64,000 nt of DNA, taken from NCBI GenBank assembly GCA_965215055.1, contig OZ244046.1, positions 1,302,001-1,366,000 on the forward strand, in the 5' to 3' direction. The notes beneath the pieces are model-generated. The model worked only from the letters and a program-made list of their open reading frames with translations. It was not told where the DNA came from and made no database searches. This DNA is from G965215055 sp965215055 (GTDB taxonomy: Bacteria > Pseudomonadota > Gammaproteobacteria > UBA4575). The position numbers and the translations under genes were made by a program. Shown here in pieces: positions 1-9,059 of this stretch. Position 1 is the first letter of the stretch, and every line of letters begins with the position of its first letter.

Positions 1-1171
1 CTATCTTTACTGGTGTCTTAGTATCTTGGCGGGAATAAAACCCCGATGCCAACACCTTTATTAAAATAAACGCAGGTAATCCGAGCGCATACGTCATCAG
101 ACTGAGTGCAGTCATGGAGGTATCGGCCGCGCTGAACTGCCGGTATTGTATAAGTGATATTAAAATCGGCTTTGCCAGTATAATCAGGCCGAGCATAGCG
201 GGCATGGCAATCAAAATGGAAATTCGCAAGGCCCAGTCCAGCGTCTGGTTGAATCCTTCCCTAGACTGATTTACATGTTGTTTGGCCAATCTTGGCAGGA
301 TAACAGTGGTGGTGGCAACGCCGAAAATCGCCAAAGGTAACTCAACAAAGCGGTCGGACATATACAACCAGCTAATACTGCCTGCTGCCAGAAATGAAGC
401 GATAAGCGTGTTGATCAACAAATTAATTTGCACTACTGAGGACCCGAAAATAGCTGGGAGCATAAGGCGAATGATTTTTTTTACTCCCTCCGTTGCACCA
501 CGTAATGAAAATTCAGGTAGCAGCCCTATTTGGCGTAAAAAGGGAATTTGAAATACAAGTTGCACCACGCCACCGACGAATACTCCCCAAGCTAACGCGA
601 CAACAGGTTGTTCAAGTCTGGGTGCCAACCACAGAGTTGCCGCAATCAGTGACAGATTAAGCAAAGTTGGCGTAAAAGCCGGAACCGCGAAGCGGTTAAA
701 GGTATTTAAGATACCTGCCGATAAAGCAGTTAGCGATATAAAAAGGATGTAAGGAAAGGTGATACGCAGCATTTGGGTTGCCAAGTCGAAACGCCCTTCG
801 TCATTGACGAACCCGGGTGCAAACACATATATAAGCATAGGTGCGAGAATGACGCCCAGAATACTGACCAGGGTCAGGATTACGCCGAGCGTCCCGGCAA
901 CGTGATTAATCAAGGCCTTCAATTCGGGTTGCGAGTGTTTTTCCCTGTATTCTGACAAGACTGGTACAAAGGCCTGCGAAAAGGCACCCTCAGCGAATAG
1001 ACGACGTAGAAAATTGGGGATGCGAAATGCTACGAAAAAAGCATCAGTGCTGGCGGTTGCCCCTAAAAATATGAAAATCACTGCGTCCCTCACGTAGCCG
1101 AATATCCTTGATATGAAGGTCATCGCACTAATTAGGGCCGTGGATTTAAACAGTGTCCGATGTTCAGCCAT
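1..1171 (-). CDS. murJ: Lipid II flippase MurJ (partial, C-terminus beyond window)
   Basis: Polytopic inner-membrane protein that flips lipid II during peptidoglycan synthesis. The minus-strand frame opens with ATG at 1171 (MAEHRTLFKSTALIS) and stays open to the window edge, giving about 390 residues. The N-terminal RIFGYVRDAV and FRIPNFLRRLFAEGAF segments are typical of MurJ/MviN. Many hydrophobic helices follow. It is divergent from rpsT, the usual gammaproteobacterial arrangement. Assignment is by family recognition; only the truncation limits it. Confidence 0.95.
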   Translation of the reverse strand, partial: MAEHRTLFKSTALISAMTFISRIFGYVRDAVIFIFLGATASTDAFFVAFRIPNFLRRLFAEGAFSQAFVPVLSEYREKHSQPELKALINHVAGTLGVILTLVSILGVILAPMLIYVFAPGFVNDEGRFDLATQMLRITFPYILFISLTALSAGILNTFNRFAVPAFTPTLLNLSLIAATLWLAPRLEQPVVALAWGVFVGGVVQLVFQIPFLRQIGLLPEFSLRGATEGVKKIIRLMLPAIFGSSVVQINLLINTLIASFLAAGSISWLYMSDRFVELPLAIFGVATTTVILPRLAKQHVNQSREGFNQTLDWALRISILIAMPAMLGLIILAKPILISLIQYRQFSAADTSMTALSLMTYALGLPAFILIKVLASGFYSRQDTKTPVKI

Positions 1172-1282
1172 CACAAGTACCTTTAAGCAAAATTGAATCG
1201 TTCATGAGGTTGACATTTACATCTCTTAACCACCATAATTCGCGGCTGCAACAACGAAACACTGGAAAAACGGGGATAGATA

Positions 1283-1543
1283 TTGGCAAACACTGCATCA
1301 GCTCGGAAATGTGCGCGACAAGCCGTGAAAAATCGCCTGCATAATAACAGTCAGCGCTCAAATTTACGTACCAGAATCAAGGCCGTAGTCAAATCTATTC
1401 ACGCTGGCGATAGAAATGTTGCTGAAGAAGCCTACAAGCTGGCTGTTCCCGTCATTGACGCCGCGGTGAAAAAAAAGCTCATTCATGCCAATAAAGCAGC
1501 GCGACATAAAAGTCGCCTCAATACGCGCATCAAGGCCATGTAA
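1283..1543 (+). CDS. rpsT: 30S ribosomal protein S20
   Basis: Small basic primary 16S rRNA-binding protein of 86 residues, the usual length. It starts ANTASARKCARQ and ends in RLNTRIKAM. The only suitable start is TTG at 1283, preceded by a GGGGA ribosome-binding sequence. A UUG start is known for E. coli rpsT, where it matters for autoregulation, so the rare start is probably conserved rather than an error. Divergent from murJ. Confidence 0.95.
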   Translation: MANTASARKCARQAVKNRLHNNSQRSNLRTRIKAVVKSIHAGDRNVAEEAYKLAVPVIDAAVKKKLIHANKAARHKSRLNTRIKAM

Positions 1544-1589
1544 TTCAGCGTCACCCGAAACTATTGCAACCTGCCACTAGAACCTGGAT

Positions 1590-2705
1590 TTACAACACGA
1601 CCAGATTATCGCGGTGAATGAGTTCGGGTTCATCTACGTAACCCAATATAGCCTCAATATTACTACTTGCCTTGCCCTGTAACTGTTGGGTTTCATCGGC
1701 TGAATAATTTATCAAGCCACGCGCGACCTCTCGGCCGCCACTATCTACACAACTTACGACTTCACCACGATCAAAACTACCTTTTACCTTTTTTACCCCA
1801 ATGGGCAGCAGACTTTTTCCAGCCTTACGAATTACGTTACAAGCACCTTCATCCAGCGTTAACTCTCCACGAGTATAAAGCTGGTTTGCAATCCACTGTT
1901 TGCGTGCGGCGAGTGGTTCAGTATCAGGTAGCAAGAGCGAACCGTGCGCTTCGTTATTTGCGATATCAAGCAAAACATCTGTGATTTTTCCTGATGCGAT
2001 AATAGTAGCGGCACCTGCGCGTGCGGCAATACGAGCGGCCAAAACCTTTGTCAACATACCGCCACGACCCAGTTCTCCTGAACTAGGCTGCGCAACCTTA
2101 TCCAGTAATGGGTCATTGGCGGAGATTTCATCAATAATTTCTTGCTCACCCGGCGACCGGTATATCCCTTCCTTATCTGTTAACAGGATTAGCGCATTTG
2201 CCTCCACAAGATTACTCGCCAAAGCAGCAAGCGTATCATTATCTCCAAATTTGATTTCATCTGTAGAGACCGTATCATTTTCATTTATTACTGGAACTAC
2301 CTTTAGCTCCAACAATTTCCGTAAAGTAGTACGAGCATTCAAATAACGCTCACGATCTTGCAGGTCTTGATGAGTCAATAAAACCTGCGCACTGTGCAGG
2401 CCATGTTGCTGTAGACGTGACTCATACGCCTGAATCAATCCCATCTGCCCGACCGCGGCCGCAGCTTGCAACTCGTATACTGCGTGGGGCCGCCGCTGCC
2501 AGCCTAGACGGTGCATGCCCTCTGCAATGGCGCCAGAAGACACCAAAACAACCTCTTTCTCGCGAGCTACCAGGGTTGCTAATTGAGAAGCTAAGCTCGC
2601 TATAGTCCGCGTATTTAAGCCACGACCGTTTTCAGTAACCAAAGAACTACCTACCTTGATTACCCAGCGTTTTTCAGCACTAATTCGTTGTCTTCTGCTG
2701 TCCAT
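1590..2705 (-). CDS. proB: Glutamate 5-kinase
   Basis: Phosphorylates L-glutamate, the first step of proline synthesis, in the cytoplasm. The 371-residue protein has an amino-acid kinase domain (WVIKVGSSLVT near residue 15, SSGAIAEGM, INENDTVST, FGDNDTLAA) followed by a C-terminal PUA domain from about residue 280. Length fits E. coli ProB. It is last in rplU-rpmA-obgE-proB and its start overlaps the end of obgE by 26 bp, which implies translational coupling. Confidence 0.96.
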   Translation of the reverse strand: MDSRRQRISAEKRWVIKVGSSLVTENGRGLNTRTIASLASQLATLVAREKEVVLVSSGAIAEGMHRLGWQRRPHAVYELQAAAAVGQMGLIQAYESRLQQHGLHSAQVLLTHQDLQDRERYLNARTTLRKLLELKVVPVINENDTVSTDEIKFGDNDTLAALASNLVEANALILLTDKEGIYRSPGEQEIIDEISANDPLLDKVAQPSSGELGRGGMLTKVLAARIAARAGAATIIASGKITDVLLDIANNEAHGSLLLPDTEPLAARKQWIANQLYTRGELTLDEGACNVIRKAGKSLLPIGVKKVKGSFDRGEVVSCVDSGGREVARGLINYSADETQQLQGKASSNIEAILGYVDEPELIHRDNLVVL

Positions 2706-3714
2706 ATAAATGGGTATGAATACTCATGCGTAGATTTTCAGTGCCCGATCCAGTCAGCGAAGAAACGGCAAACACAGGCGCTTTCCATTGTAACCGTGCC
2801 GTGTAATCCTTGACCACCTGCTCGCAATCTTCGGCACCGAGCAAATCAGTTTTATTAAATACCAGCCAGCGATCCTTATCAGCTAGCTTCTCATCATACT
2901 TTTTTAGCTCATTCAATATAGAAAAGTAATCTCGATATGGGTCACGTTCAGCACCTGCGGGAGATAACTCAATCATATGCAGCAATAAGCGCGTGCGTGA
3001 TAAATGCCTTAAAAAATGAATACCTAGCCCGGCACCCTCTGCTGCCCCTTCAATCAAACCGGGTATATCTGCAATTACGAAACTTTGATGCGGCGTTACA
3101 TAAACAACTCCCAGGTTCGGGTGCAGAGTCGTAAAAGGGTAATCAGCAACTTTAGGCGTGGCGGAAGATAGAGTGCGTATCAGTGAAGACTTGCCAACGT
3201 TAGGCAATCCCAACAGGCCGACATCAGCCAGCAACCTGAGCTCCATATACAAATCTCGTACTTCGCCCTGCTCCCCAGGTGTGGTTTTGCGCGGTGCGCG
3301 ATGTATAGAACTTTTAAACTTAGCGTTACCCAAACCTCGCATGCCCCCTTTTGCAACCAGTAAGCGTTCGCCATGCTTAGCCAGTTCGCCGAGGGTGTCG
3401 CCACTCTGCACGTCTTTCACTATAGTGCCTAGCGGAACCTCTATAGTCTTATCTTCGCCTTTTTTCCCATGGCGATCTTTACCCATACCATCCTGACCAC
3501 GCTGTGCCTTGAAAGAGCATACGTGGCGAAAGTCGGCAAGAGTATTAATATTTTCATCTGCAAGCAGATACACACTACCGCCGTCCCCGCCGTCCCCGCC
3601 ATCGGGTCCACCTCGTGGTATACATCGTTCACGTCTGAAGCTAAGGCAGCCATTGCCGCCGTTGCCTGCCTGCACGTGAATAGTTATTTCATCGACAAAC
3701 TTCACGACATCCAT
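2680..3714 (-). CDS. obgE: GTPase ObgE/CgtA
   Basis: Essential GTPase linked to 50S ribosome assembly and stress control. The N-terminal glycine-rich Obg fold (KFVDE..., AGNGGNG, GGPDGGDGGDGG) covers about residues 1-157. The G domain follows, with GLPNVGKSS (P-loop), DIPG and NKTD. I chose ATG at 3714 (MDVVKFVDE) because Obg proteins normally begin close to KFVDE; an in-frame start at 3744 would add ten unconserved residues. About 344 residues, shorter than E. coli Obg, with little C-terminal tail. Cotranscribed with L21 and L27. Confidence 0.95.
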   Translation of the reverse strand: MDVVKFVDEITIHVQAGNGGNGCLSFRRERCIPRGGPDGGDGGDGGSVYLLADENINTLADFRHVCSFKAQRGQDGMGKDRHGKKGEDKTIEVPLGTIVKDVQSGDTLGELAKHGERLLVAKGGMRGLGNAKFKSSIHRAPRKTTPGEQGEVRDLYMELRLLADVGLLGLPNVGKSSLIRTLSSATPKVADYPFTTLHPNLGVVYVTPHQSFVIADIPGLIEGAAEGAGLGIHFLRHLSRTRLLLHMIELSPAGAERDPYRDYFSILNELKKYDEKLADKDRWLVFNKTDLLGAEDCEQVVKDYTARLQWKAPVFAVSSLTGSGTENLRMSIHTHLYGQQKTTN

Positions 3715-3872
3715 CCTGCCGTAGTGAGCGAGCCTCTTGAGCAACTACACTATTCAGAGAGATCTGAACTTATTGGTAAGAAATTTTCCGCAATATCAAA
3801 GTTCGAAAGAGTGCGCACGAAACAAGCTACTAGCGTAGAGGCTTGTAAAATGCTTTAAGTAAGAAAGAGCGA

Positions 3873-4148
3873 TTAGGTTTCTACCTGCTGCCGTGTCGCG
3901 TCTACACGTACATATTTTCTGTTCTTTAAGCCTTTCGTTTCAAACACCACGTAGCCATCGGACTTTGCAAATAGAGTATGATCTTTCCCACAACCGACGT
4001 CCTCACCTGCATGAAAATGCGTACCGCGTTGACGCACGATGATATTCCCTGCTCGCACTTGTTCTCCACCAAAGCGCTTTACGCCAAGTCGCTTGGATTT
4101 CGAATCGCGGCCATTGCGCGTGCTACCGCCTACCTTCTTATGTGCCAT
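3873..4148 (-). CDS. rpmA: 50S ribosomal protein L27
   Basis: Protein of the 50S peptidyl-transferase region, 91 residues. Begins MAHKKVGGSTRNGRDSKSKR, the family signature, with the glycine- and lysine-rich mobile N-terminus that reaches toward the P-site tRNA. There is no N-terminal extension of the kind cleaved in Firmicutes. Lies 11 bp downstream of rplU. Confidence 0.97.
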   Translation of the reverse strand: MAHKKVGGSTRNGRDSKSKRLGVKRFGGEQVRAGNIIVRQRGTHFHAGEDVGCGKDHTLFAKSDGYVVFETKGLKNRKYVRVDATRQQVET

Positions 4149-4159
4149 AACTGAACCCT

Positions 4160-4483
4160 CTAACTAGTGCCTCCATTAGAAATACCGGTTATCTTCACCT
4201 GCGTATAATGCTGTCTGTGCCCCATATGCTTCATGTGATGCTTTCTGCGTTTGAATTTAATGATATCAATCTTTTTAGCTCTGGCATGCTCTTGTATCTC
4301 GCCAGTAACTTCGCCGCCTTCAACATAGGGCGTTCCAATGAAAATATTCTCACCATCCGCAAGCAACAACACCTGATCAAACACGACTTTTTCACCAGGA
4401 GCTTCATCCAGTTTTTCGATTTTTATGCGGTCTCCCTCATGGACACGGTATTGTTTGCCGCCCGTAGCAATTACTGCATACAC
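4160..4483 (-). CDS. rplU: 50S ribosomal protein L21
   Basis: 23S rRNA-binding ribosomal protein, 107 residues, beginning MYAVIATGGKQYRV. The initiator is GTG at 4483, preceded by GGAG at good spacing (8 nt). First gene of rplU-rpmA-obgE-proB, divergent from ispB. The 145 bp between the two should hold both promoters. Confidence 0.96.
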   Translation of the reverse strand: MYAVIATGGKQYRVHEGDRIKIEKLDEAPGEKVVFDQVLLLADGENIFIGTPYVEGGEVTGEIQEHARAKKIDIIKFKRRKHHMKHMGHRQHYTQVKITGISNGGTS

Positions 4484-4628
4484 TTACAAAGCTCCAAAAT
4501 ATAAACCAAGGAAAGAGCGCAATTCTAGCGGCTGGGCTCAAACAGGTCAATTAAAAGCAGATTCTTAGGAGAAGCAATGCCGCTAAATCAGGGCATACCC
4601 AGCATGTTTAGGTATAAAATCGACAGCT

Positions 4629-5597
4629 ATGGACTTTTCGAGCATACAGAAAATAATGGCCGAGGATATGGAGAGCGTCAATGTCATAATCCGCCGACAC
4701 CTGCATTCAGACGTAGCTCTGATTAATCAAGTGGCGCACTACATAATTGATAATGGAGGCAAGCGGTTACGCCCCCTGTTGGCGTTACTATGTGCCCGAG
4801 CTTGTGGCTATACTGGTAATCAACATGCACTAGTAGCGGCAATCATTGAATTTATTCATGTCGCAACATTATTGCATGACGACGTTGTAGACGATTCCAG
4901 CATGCGTCGTGGTTGCAAGACCGCGAATACAGTTTGGGGAAACGAAGCCAGCGTCCTCGTCGGAGACTTCGTGTTTTCCCGGTCATTTCAAATGATGGTA
5001 GACGTTGGCGAAATGCGCGTTATGGAAATACTTTCCTGTGCCTCCAACACCATTGCCGAAGGCGAAGTAATGCAATTATTAAGCCTTAATGACCCTGACA
5101 TTACAGAAGCCCGTTACATGAACGTGATTCAGTCGAAGACTGCAAAATTATTTGAAGCTGCATGCCAGCTTGGTGCTCTGCTCGCAAGGCAATCACAAGA
5201 AATCGAAGCTGCGTGTGCTGCTTACGGAATACATATTGGCACCGCGTTTCAACTCAAGGATGACGTGTTGGACTATCAATCTTCGCCTGATGCACTGGGT
5301 AAAAATCCCGGTGATGATTTAGCCGAGGGTAAATCTACGCTGCCATTAATTCATGCACTGCGGAACAGTAGAGAGAATGAAGCAAAAGCTCTTCGCAAAG
5401 CAGTCATCAATGGCGGTGCCCAATACATGGACGCAGTTAAGACCGCAATTGAATCAACGAATGCCATTGCGTACACTGAAGGCATCGCTGGTGAACAAGT
5501 GCGAATTGCCAAGCAACATATCGAAGTACTGCCCGATACCCGATATCGTGATGCACTGATAGACTTGGCCGAGTTTGCGGTCTCCCGCACTTTATAA
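4629..5597 (+). CDS. ispB: Octaprenyl (polyprenyl) diphosphate synthase
   Basis: Trans-prenyltransferase that makes the side chain of ubiquinone. The 322-residue protein carries both aspartate-rich motifs, LLHDDVVDDS near residue 85 and LKDDVLDY near 212, plus GGKRLRP near the N-terminus. Divergent from rplU as in other Gammaproteobacteria. Product chain length cannot be read from the sequence with certainty; octaprenyl is inferred from synteny. Confidence 0.93.
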   Translation: MDFSSIQKIMAEDMESVNVIIRRHLHSDVALINQVAHYIIDNGGKRLRPLLALLCARACGYTGNQHALVAAIIEFIHVATLLHDDVVDDSSMRRGCKTANTVWGNEASVLVGDFVFSRSFQMMVDVGEMRVMEILSCASNTIAEGEVMQLLSLNDPDITEARYMNVIQSKTAKLFEAACQLGALLARQSQEIEAACAAYGIHIGTAFQLKDDVLDYQSSPDALGKNPGDDLAEGKSTLPLIHALRNSRENEAKALRKAVINGGAQYMDAVKTAIESTNAIAYTEGIAGEQVRIAKQHIEVLPDTRYRDALIDLAEFAVSRTL

Positions 5598-5612
5598 CCG
5601 CAACGTATCATT

Positions 5613-5689
5613 CGGAGTGTAGCTCAGCTTGGTAGAGCACTGTCTTCGGGAGGCAGGGGTCGGAGGTTCAAATCCTCTCACTCCGACCA
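5613..5689 (+). tRNA. tRNA-Pro (anticodon CGG)
   Basis: 77-nt cloverleaf. The acceptor CGGAGTG pairs with CACTCCG, followed by an encoded ACCA end. The D arm has GCTC/GAGC. The anticodon stem CTGTC/GGCAG holds the 7-nt loop TTCGGGA, which gives anticodon CGG. The T arm is GGAGG-TTCAAAT-CCTCT. Reads codon CCG. It lies just downstream of ispB. Confidence 0.96.
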
Positions 5690-5786
5690 GTCGAGGTAAC
5701 GCATAGAATTTATTGGAGTTGAAGGCCTTGCGTAAGCTTGCCTGGCTTACATAGACGGTTCTCAATATTTACTCGCAAGCAACACG

Positions 5787-7169
5787 CTAATCAAGGTGTT
5801 GCAACACGGCATCCATGCTTTCTTTTGCATCCCCGAACAGCATTTCGGTATTGTCATGGAAGAACAACGGATTATCTACCCCAGCGTATCCCGACGCCAT
5901 ACTACGTTTCAGTACTACGCATGTTTTAGCTTTCCAGACTTCCAGCACAGGCATACCCGCAATAGGGCTGTTGGGATCAGTTTGTGCGCTTGGGTTAACG
6001 ATATCGTTTGCCCCGATCACCAGCGAAACATCCGTATCCGGAAAATCTTCATTAAGCTCATCCATTTCCAGCACAATGTCGTAAGGGACTTTTGCTTCAG
6101 CAAGCAAGACATTCATATGTCCCGGCAGACGTCCGGCAACGGGATGAATTCCAAAGCGCACGTTGATACCTTTGGCACGTAGTTTTTTAGTGATCTCACT
6201 CACCGTACCTTGGGCTTGTGCTACCGCCATGCCATAGCCTGGCACAAAGATAACTTCGCTGGCATCTTTCAGCATTGCAGCGACTTCCTCCGCACTGGTA
6301 GAGGTCACCTCGCCTGCGTCTGCGCCGACCGAAGTTCCTCCCGAAGTACCAAAGCCACCGAGAATGACGCTCAGGAATTTTCGGTTCATGGCACGACACA
6401 TAATGTAACTTAAAATCGCACCACTGGAGCCTACCAGTGATCCAACGATAATCAGCGCAGTATTTCCCAGCATAAAGCCGGTCGCCGCCGCCGCCCAGCC
6501 CGAGTAACTGTTCAGCATGGAGACTACAACCGGCATATCGGCGCCTCCAATGGCCATAATTAAATGAATACCGATCACAAACGCAATTACCGTCATAATC
6601 AGCAATGGAATCAAGCCAGCGTTATGTGTTTCCGCTTGCAGGAAGACGTATCCGAAATACACGCAAGCCAATATGGCAACCAGATTCAACCAATGTCTTG
6701 CAGGCAGCATAAGAGGCTTGCCACTGATGATTCCTTTTAATTTACCAAAGGCGATCACCGAGCCGGTGAAGGTAATAGCACCAATGAACACACCGATGTA
6801 CACTTCCACTTCGTGGATAATTTTTTCAGCACCCTCAAGGTGGGCATCCAGGTAACTTGAAATACCAACCAGCACTGCGGCCAGCCCTACAAAACTGTGT
6901 AGGATTGCCACCAGCTCAGGCATTTGTGTCATCTCTACACGTGAGGCAATAAAGGCACCAATTACTCCGCCGATAATCATTGCTGGAAAAAGCTTTTCAA
7001 AGCCACCAACTTGACCGCTGAAAATGGTTGCGCCCACCGCAATCGCCATTCCCAACATACCGCAAAGGTTGCCGCGCCTGGCTGATTCTTGATGGCTCAA
7101 GCCGTTCAAGCTCAGAATAAAAAGGGCGCCTGCCGCAAGATACGATGCCGTTAATAATTGTGGGTTCAT
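5787..7169 (-). CDS. pntB: NAD(P) transhydrogenase subunit beta
   Basis: Membrane subunit with the NADP(H)-binding domain of the proton-translocating transhydrogenase. Of 460 residues, the first ~270 form several membrane helices. The C-terminal domain III has GYGMAVAQAQ and the GIHPVAGRLPGHMNVLLAEA segment of the NADP site. ATG at 7169 has GAGG upstream. It lies 59 bp after pntA in an apparent pntA-pntB operon. Confidence 0.96.
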   Translation of the reverse strand: MNPQLLTASYLAAGALFILSLNGLSHQESARRGNLCGMLGMAIAVGATIFSGQVGGFEKLFPAMIIGGVIGAFIASRVEMTQMPELVAILHSFVGLAAVLVGISSYLDAHLEGAEKIIHEVEVYIGVFIGAITFTGSVIAFGKLKGIISGKPLMLPARHWLNLVAILACVYFGYVFLQAETHNAGLIPLLIMTVIAFVIGIHLIMAIGGADMPVVVSMLNSYSGWAAAATGFMLGNTALIIVGSLVGSSGAILSYIMCRAMNRKFLSVILGGFGTSGGTSVGADAGEVTSTSAEEVAAMLKDASEVIFVPGYGMAVAQAQGTVSEITKKLRAKGINVRFGIHPVAGRLPGHMNVLLAEAKVPYDIVLEMDELNEDFPDTDVSLVIGANDIVNPSAQTDPNSPIAGMPVLEVWKAKTCVVLKRSMASGYAGVDNPLFFHDNTEMLFGDAKESMDAVLQHLD

Positions 7170-7228
7170 TATTTCCGCTATCCTCTAATAAAATTAAACT
7201 ACGTCTTAAATATAGTTAACATAAAAGT

Positions 7229-8797
7229 TTATTCTTCTTCCTTGCGAAACATTTGCAACATACGTTGCGTGACAAAAAATCCTCCGCCGATATTTACCGA
7301 CGCAATAAGCACAGAAATAGTTGCTAACACCATGATCAGGGTAGAACTGTTGCCGATCTGCAACAATGCACCAATGATGATCACACTACTGATTGCATTC
7401 GTTACGCTCATCAGCGGTGTGTGCAGCGCAGGCGTCACGTTCCAGACTACCCAATAGCCAATAAAGCAGGACAAGACGAATACGGTAAAGTGCTGCATAA
7501 ACTCTGCTGGAGCAACATCTCCCAGCCACCATAATCCCAGTGCAGCGGCAGTCAGGGTAATAGCAAACTTAATACCGCTTTTTTTCTTTTTTGGTTTTTC
7601 AGCAACAGGGGCTTCGGTAGTAGATGTCTGGGCCGGTGCCGCAGAGACTGAAATAGCAGGCGGCGGCCAGGTAATTTCACCATCCTTGATTACCGTTGTG
7701 CCGCGAATGACGTCATCCTCCATGTCAACGACGATATTGCCGTCTTTTTCAGGTGTCATGTCTTGCAACAGATGACACAAGTTGGAGCCATACAACTGAC
7801 TGGACTGCGTCGGAAGACGACTGGGCAAATCCATGTACCCGATTAACGTTACACCATGCTTGACCACGACTTCACCAGGTACAGTCAACTCGCAGTTACC
7901 GCCTTGCTCTGCCGCAAGATCGACGATAACGCTGCCTTCTTTCATAAGCTCCACCATATCCGCCAGGATTAGCTTTGGTGCAGGTTTGCCTGGAATGAGT
8001 GCCGTAGTGATGATGATATCCACCTCTTTGGCCTGTTCCCTGAATAACGCCATTTCGGCCGCTATGAACTCCTCGCTCATCACCTTGGCATAACCACCTG
8101 CGGTGCTGCCACCTTCTTCTTCCTCAAAATCCAACTCCAAGAACTGCGCCCCCATGCTTTCCACCTGTTGCTTTACCTCCGGGCGCGTATCAAAGGCACG
8201 CACGATGGCACCAAGGCCATTTGCAGTGCCAATGGCCGCAAGACCTGCGACACCTGCACCGATAATCATCACCTTAGCCGGCGGCACCTTGCCTGCTGCG
8301 GTAATCTGGCCAGTAAAAAAACGTCCAAAATGGTTCGACGCCTCTATCACCGCACGATACCCAGCGATATTAGCCATAGAAGACAGGGCGTCCAGTTTTT
8401 GTGCACGTGAAATTCGGGGCACCGCATCCATTGCCAGAACGGTAGCTTTGCGTGCCTTGAGCTGATTCAGCAACTCTTCATTTTGTGCCGGCCAGATGAA
8501 ACTGACGAGCATGCCACTTTCCCTCAGGAGATCACATTCGTGTACCTCTGATACGGGATTTTTCTCAGGGGCCCGCACTTTAAGCACGATATCCGAGTCG
8601 GCCCATAATTGCTGGGCATCATTTACAATGGTAACGCCTGCTTCACGATAGGCATCATCAGAGAATTTTGCGCGCGCGCCTGCACCCGCCTGAATTGCGC
8701 ATTCAAACCCGAGTTTCTGCAGGCGCGCAGCTGTATCAGGCGTCATTGCGACGCGACATTCATTTGCATGAATTTCATTTGGGACACCAATCTTCAT
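7229..8797 (-). CDS. pntA: NAD(P) transhydrogenase subunit alpha
   Basis: NAD(H)-binding subunit, 522 residues, fused as in E. coli. Residues 1-~370 resemble alanine dehydrogenase (MKIGVPNEIHANECRVAMTP, VMIIGAGVAGLAAIG). A low-complexity Ala/Pro/Lys linker spans about 380-415, then three to four membrane helices. With PntB it uses proton influx to make NADPH from NADH. AAGGAATT precedes the ATG. Confidence 0.96.
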   Translation of the reverse strand: MKIGVPNEIHANECRVAMTPDTAARLQKLGFECAIQAGAGARAKFSDDAYREAGVTIVNDAQQLWADSDIVLKVRAPEKNPVSEVHECDLLRESGMLVSFIWPAQNEELLNQLKARKATVLAMDAVPRISRAQKLDALSSMANIAGYRAVIEASNHFGRFFTGQITAAGKVPPAKVMIIGAGVAGLAAIGTANGLGAIVRAFDTRPEVKQQVESMGAQFLELDFEEEEGGSTAGGYAKVMSEEFIAAEMALFREQAKEVDIIITTALIPGKPAPKLILADMVELMKEGSVIVDLAAEQGGNCELTVPGEVVVKHGVTLIGYMDLPSRLPTQSSQLYGSNLCHLLQDMTPEKDGNIVVDMEDDVIRGTTVIKDGEITWPPPAISVSAAPAQTSTTEAPVAEKPKKKKSGIKFAITLTAAALGLWWLGDVAPAEFMQHFTVFVLSCFIGYWVVWNVTPALHTPLMSVTNAISSVIIIGALLQIGNSSTLIMVLATISVLIASVNIGGGFFVTQRMLQMFRKEEE

Positions 8798-9059
8798 ATT
8801 CAGTAATTCCTTGAATGATTCAAAACGATAAAATGATCAATTCCAATCCGGGTGCCATCCAAACGTGACCGGACGGGTTTCTACCGACGAAGTCGTACAT
8901 GGGGAATGTTGATTGGAACGTTAATAAGTTATTCTGTTCTACGAGAGTGCTATAGTATAAAACTATCATCGCCAATGCTATAAAAATGTTTCCAGTCTGC
9001 CACAAAAATTTATAGAGAAATCATCCTGAGCGTGACTTAATATTACGTTATCCCGCAAC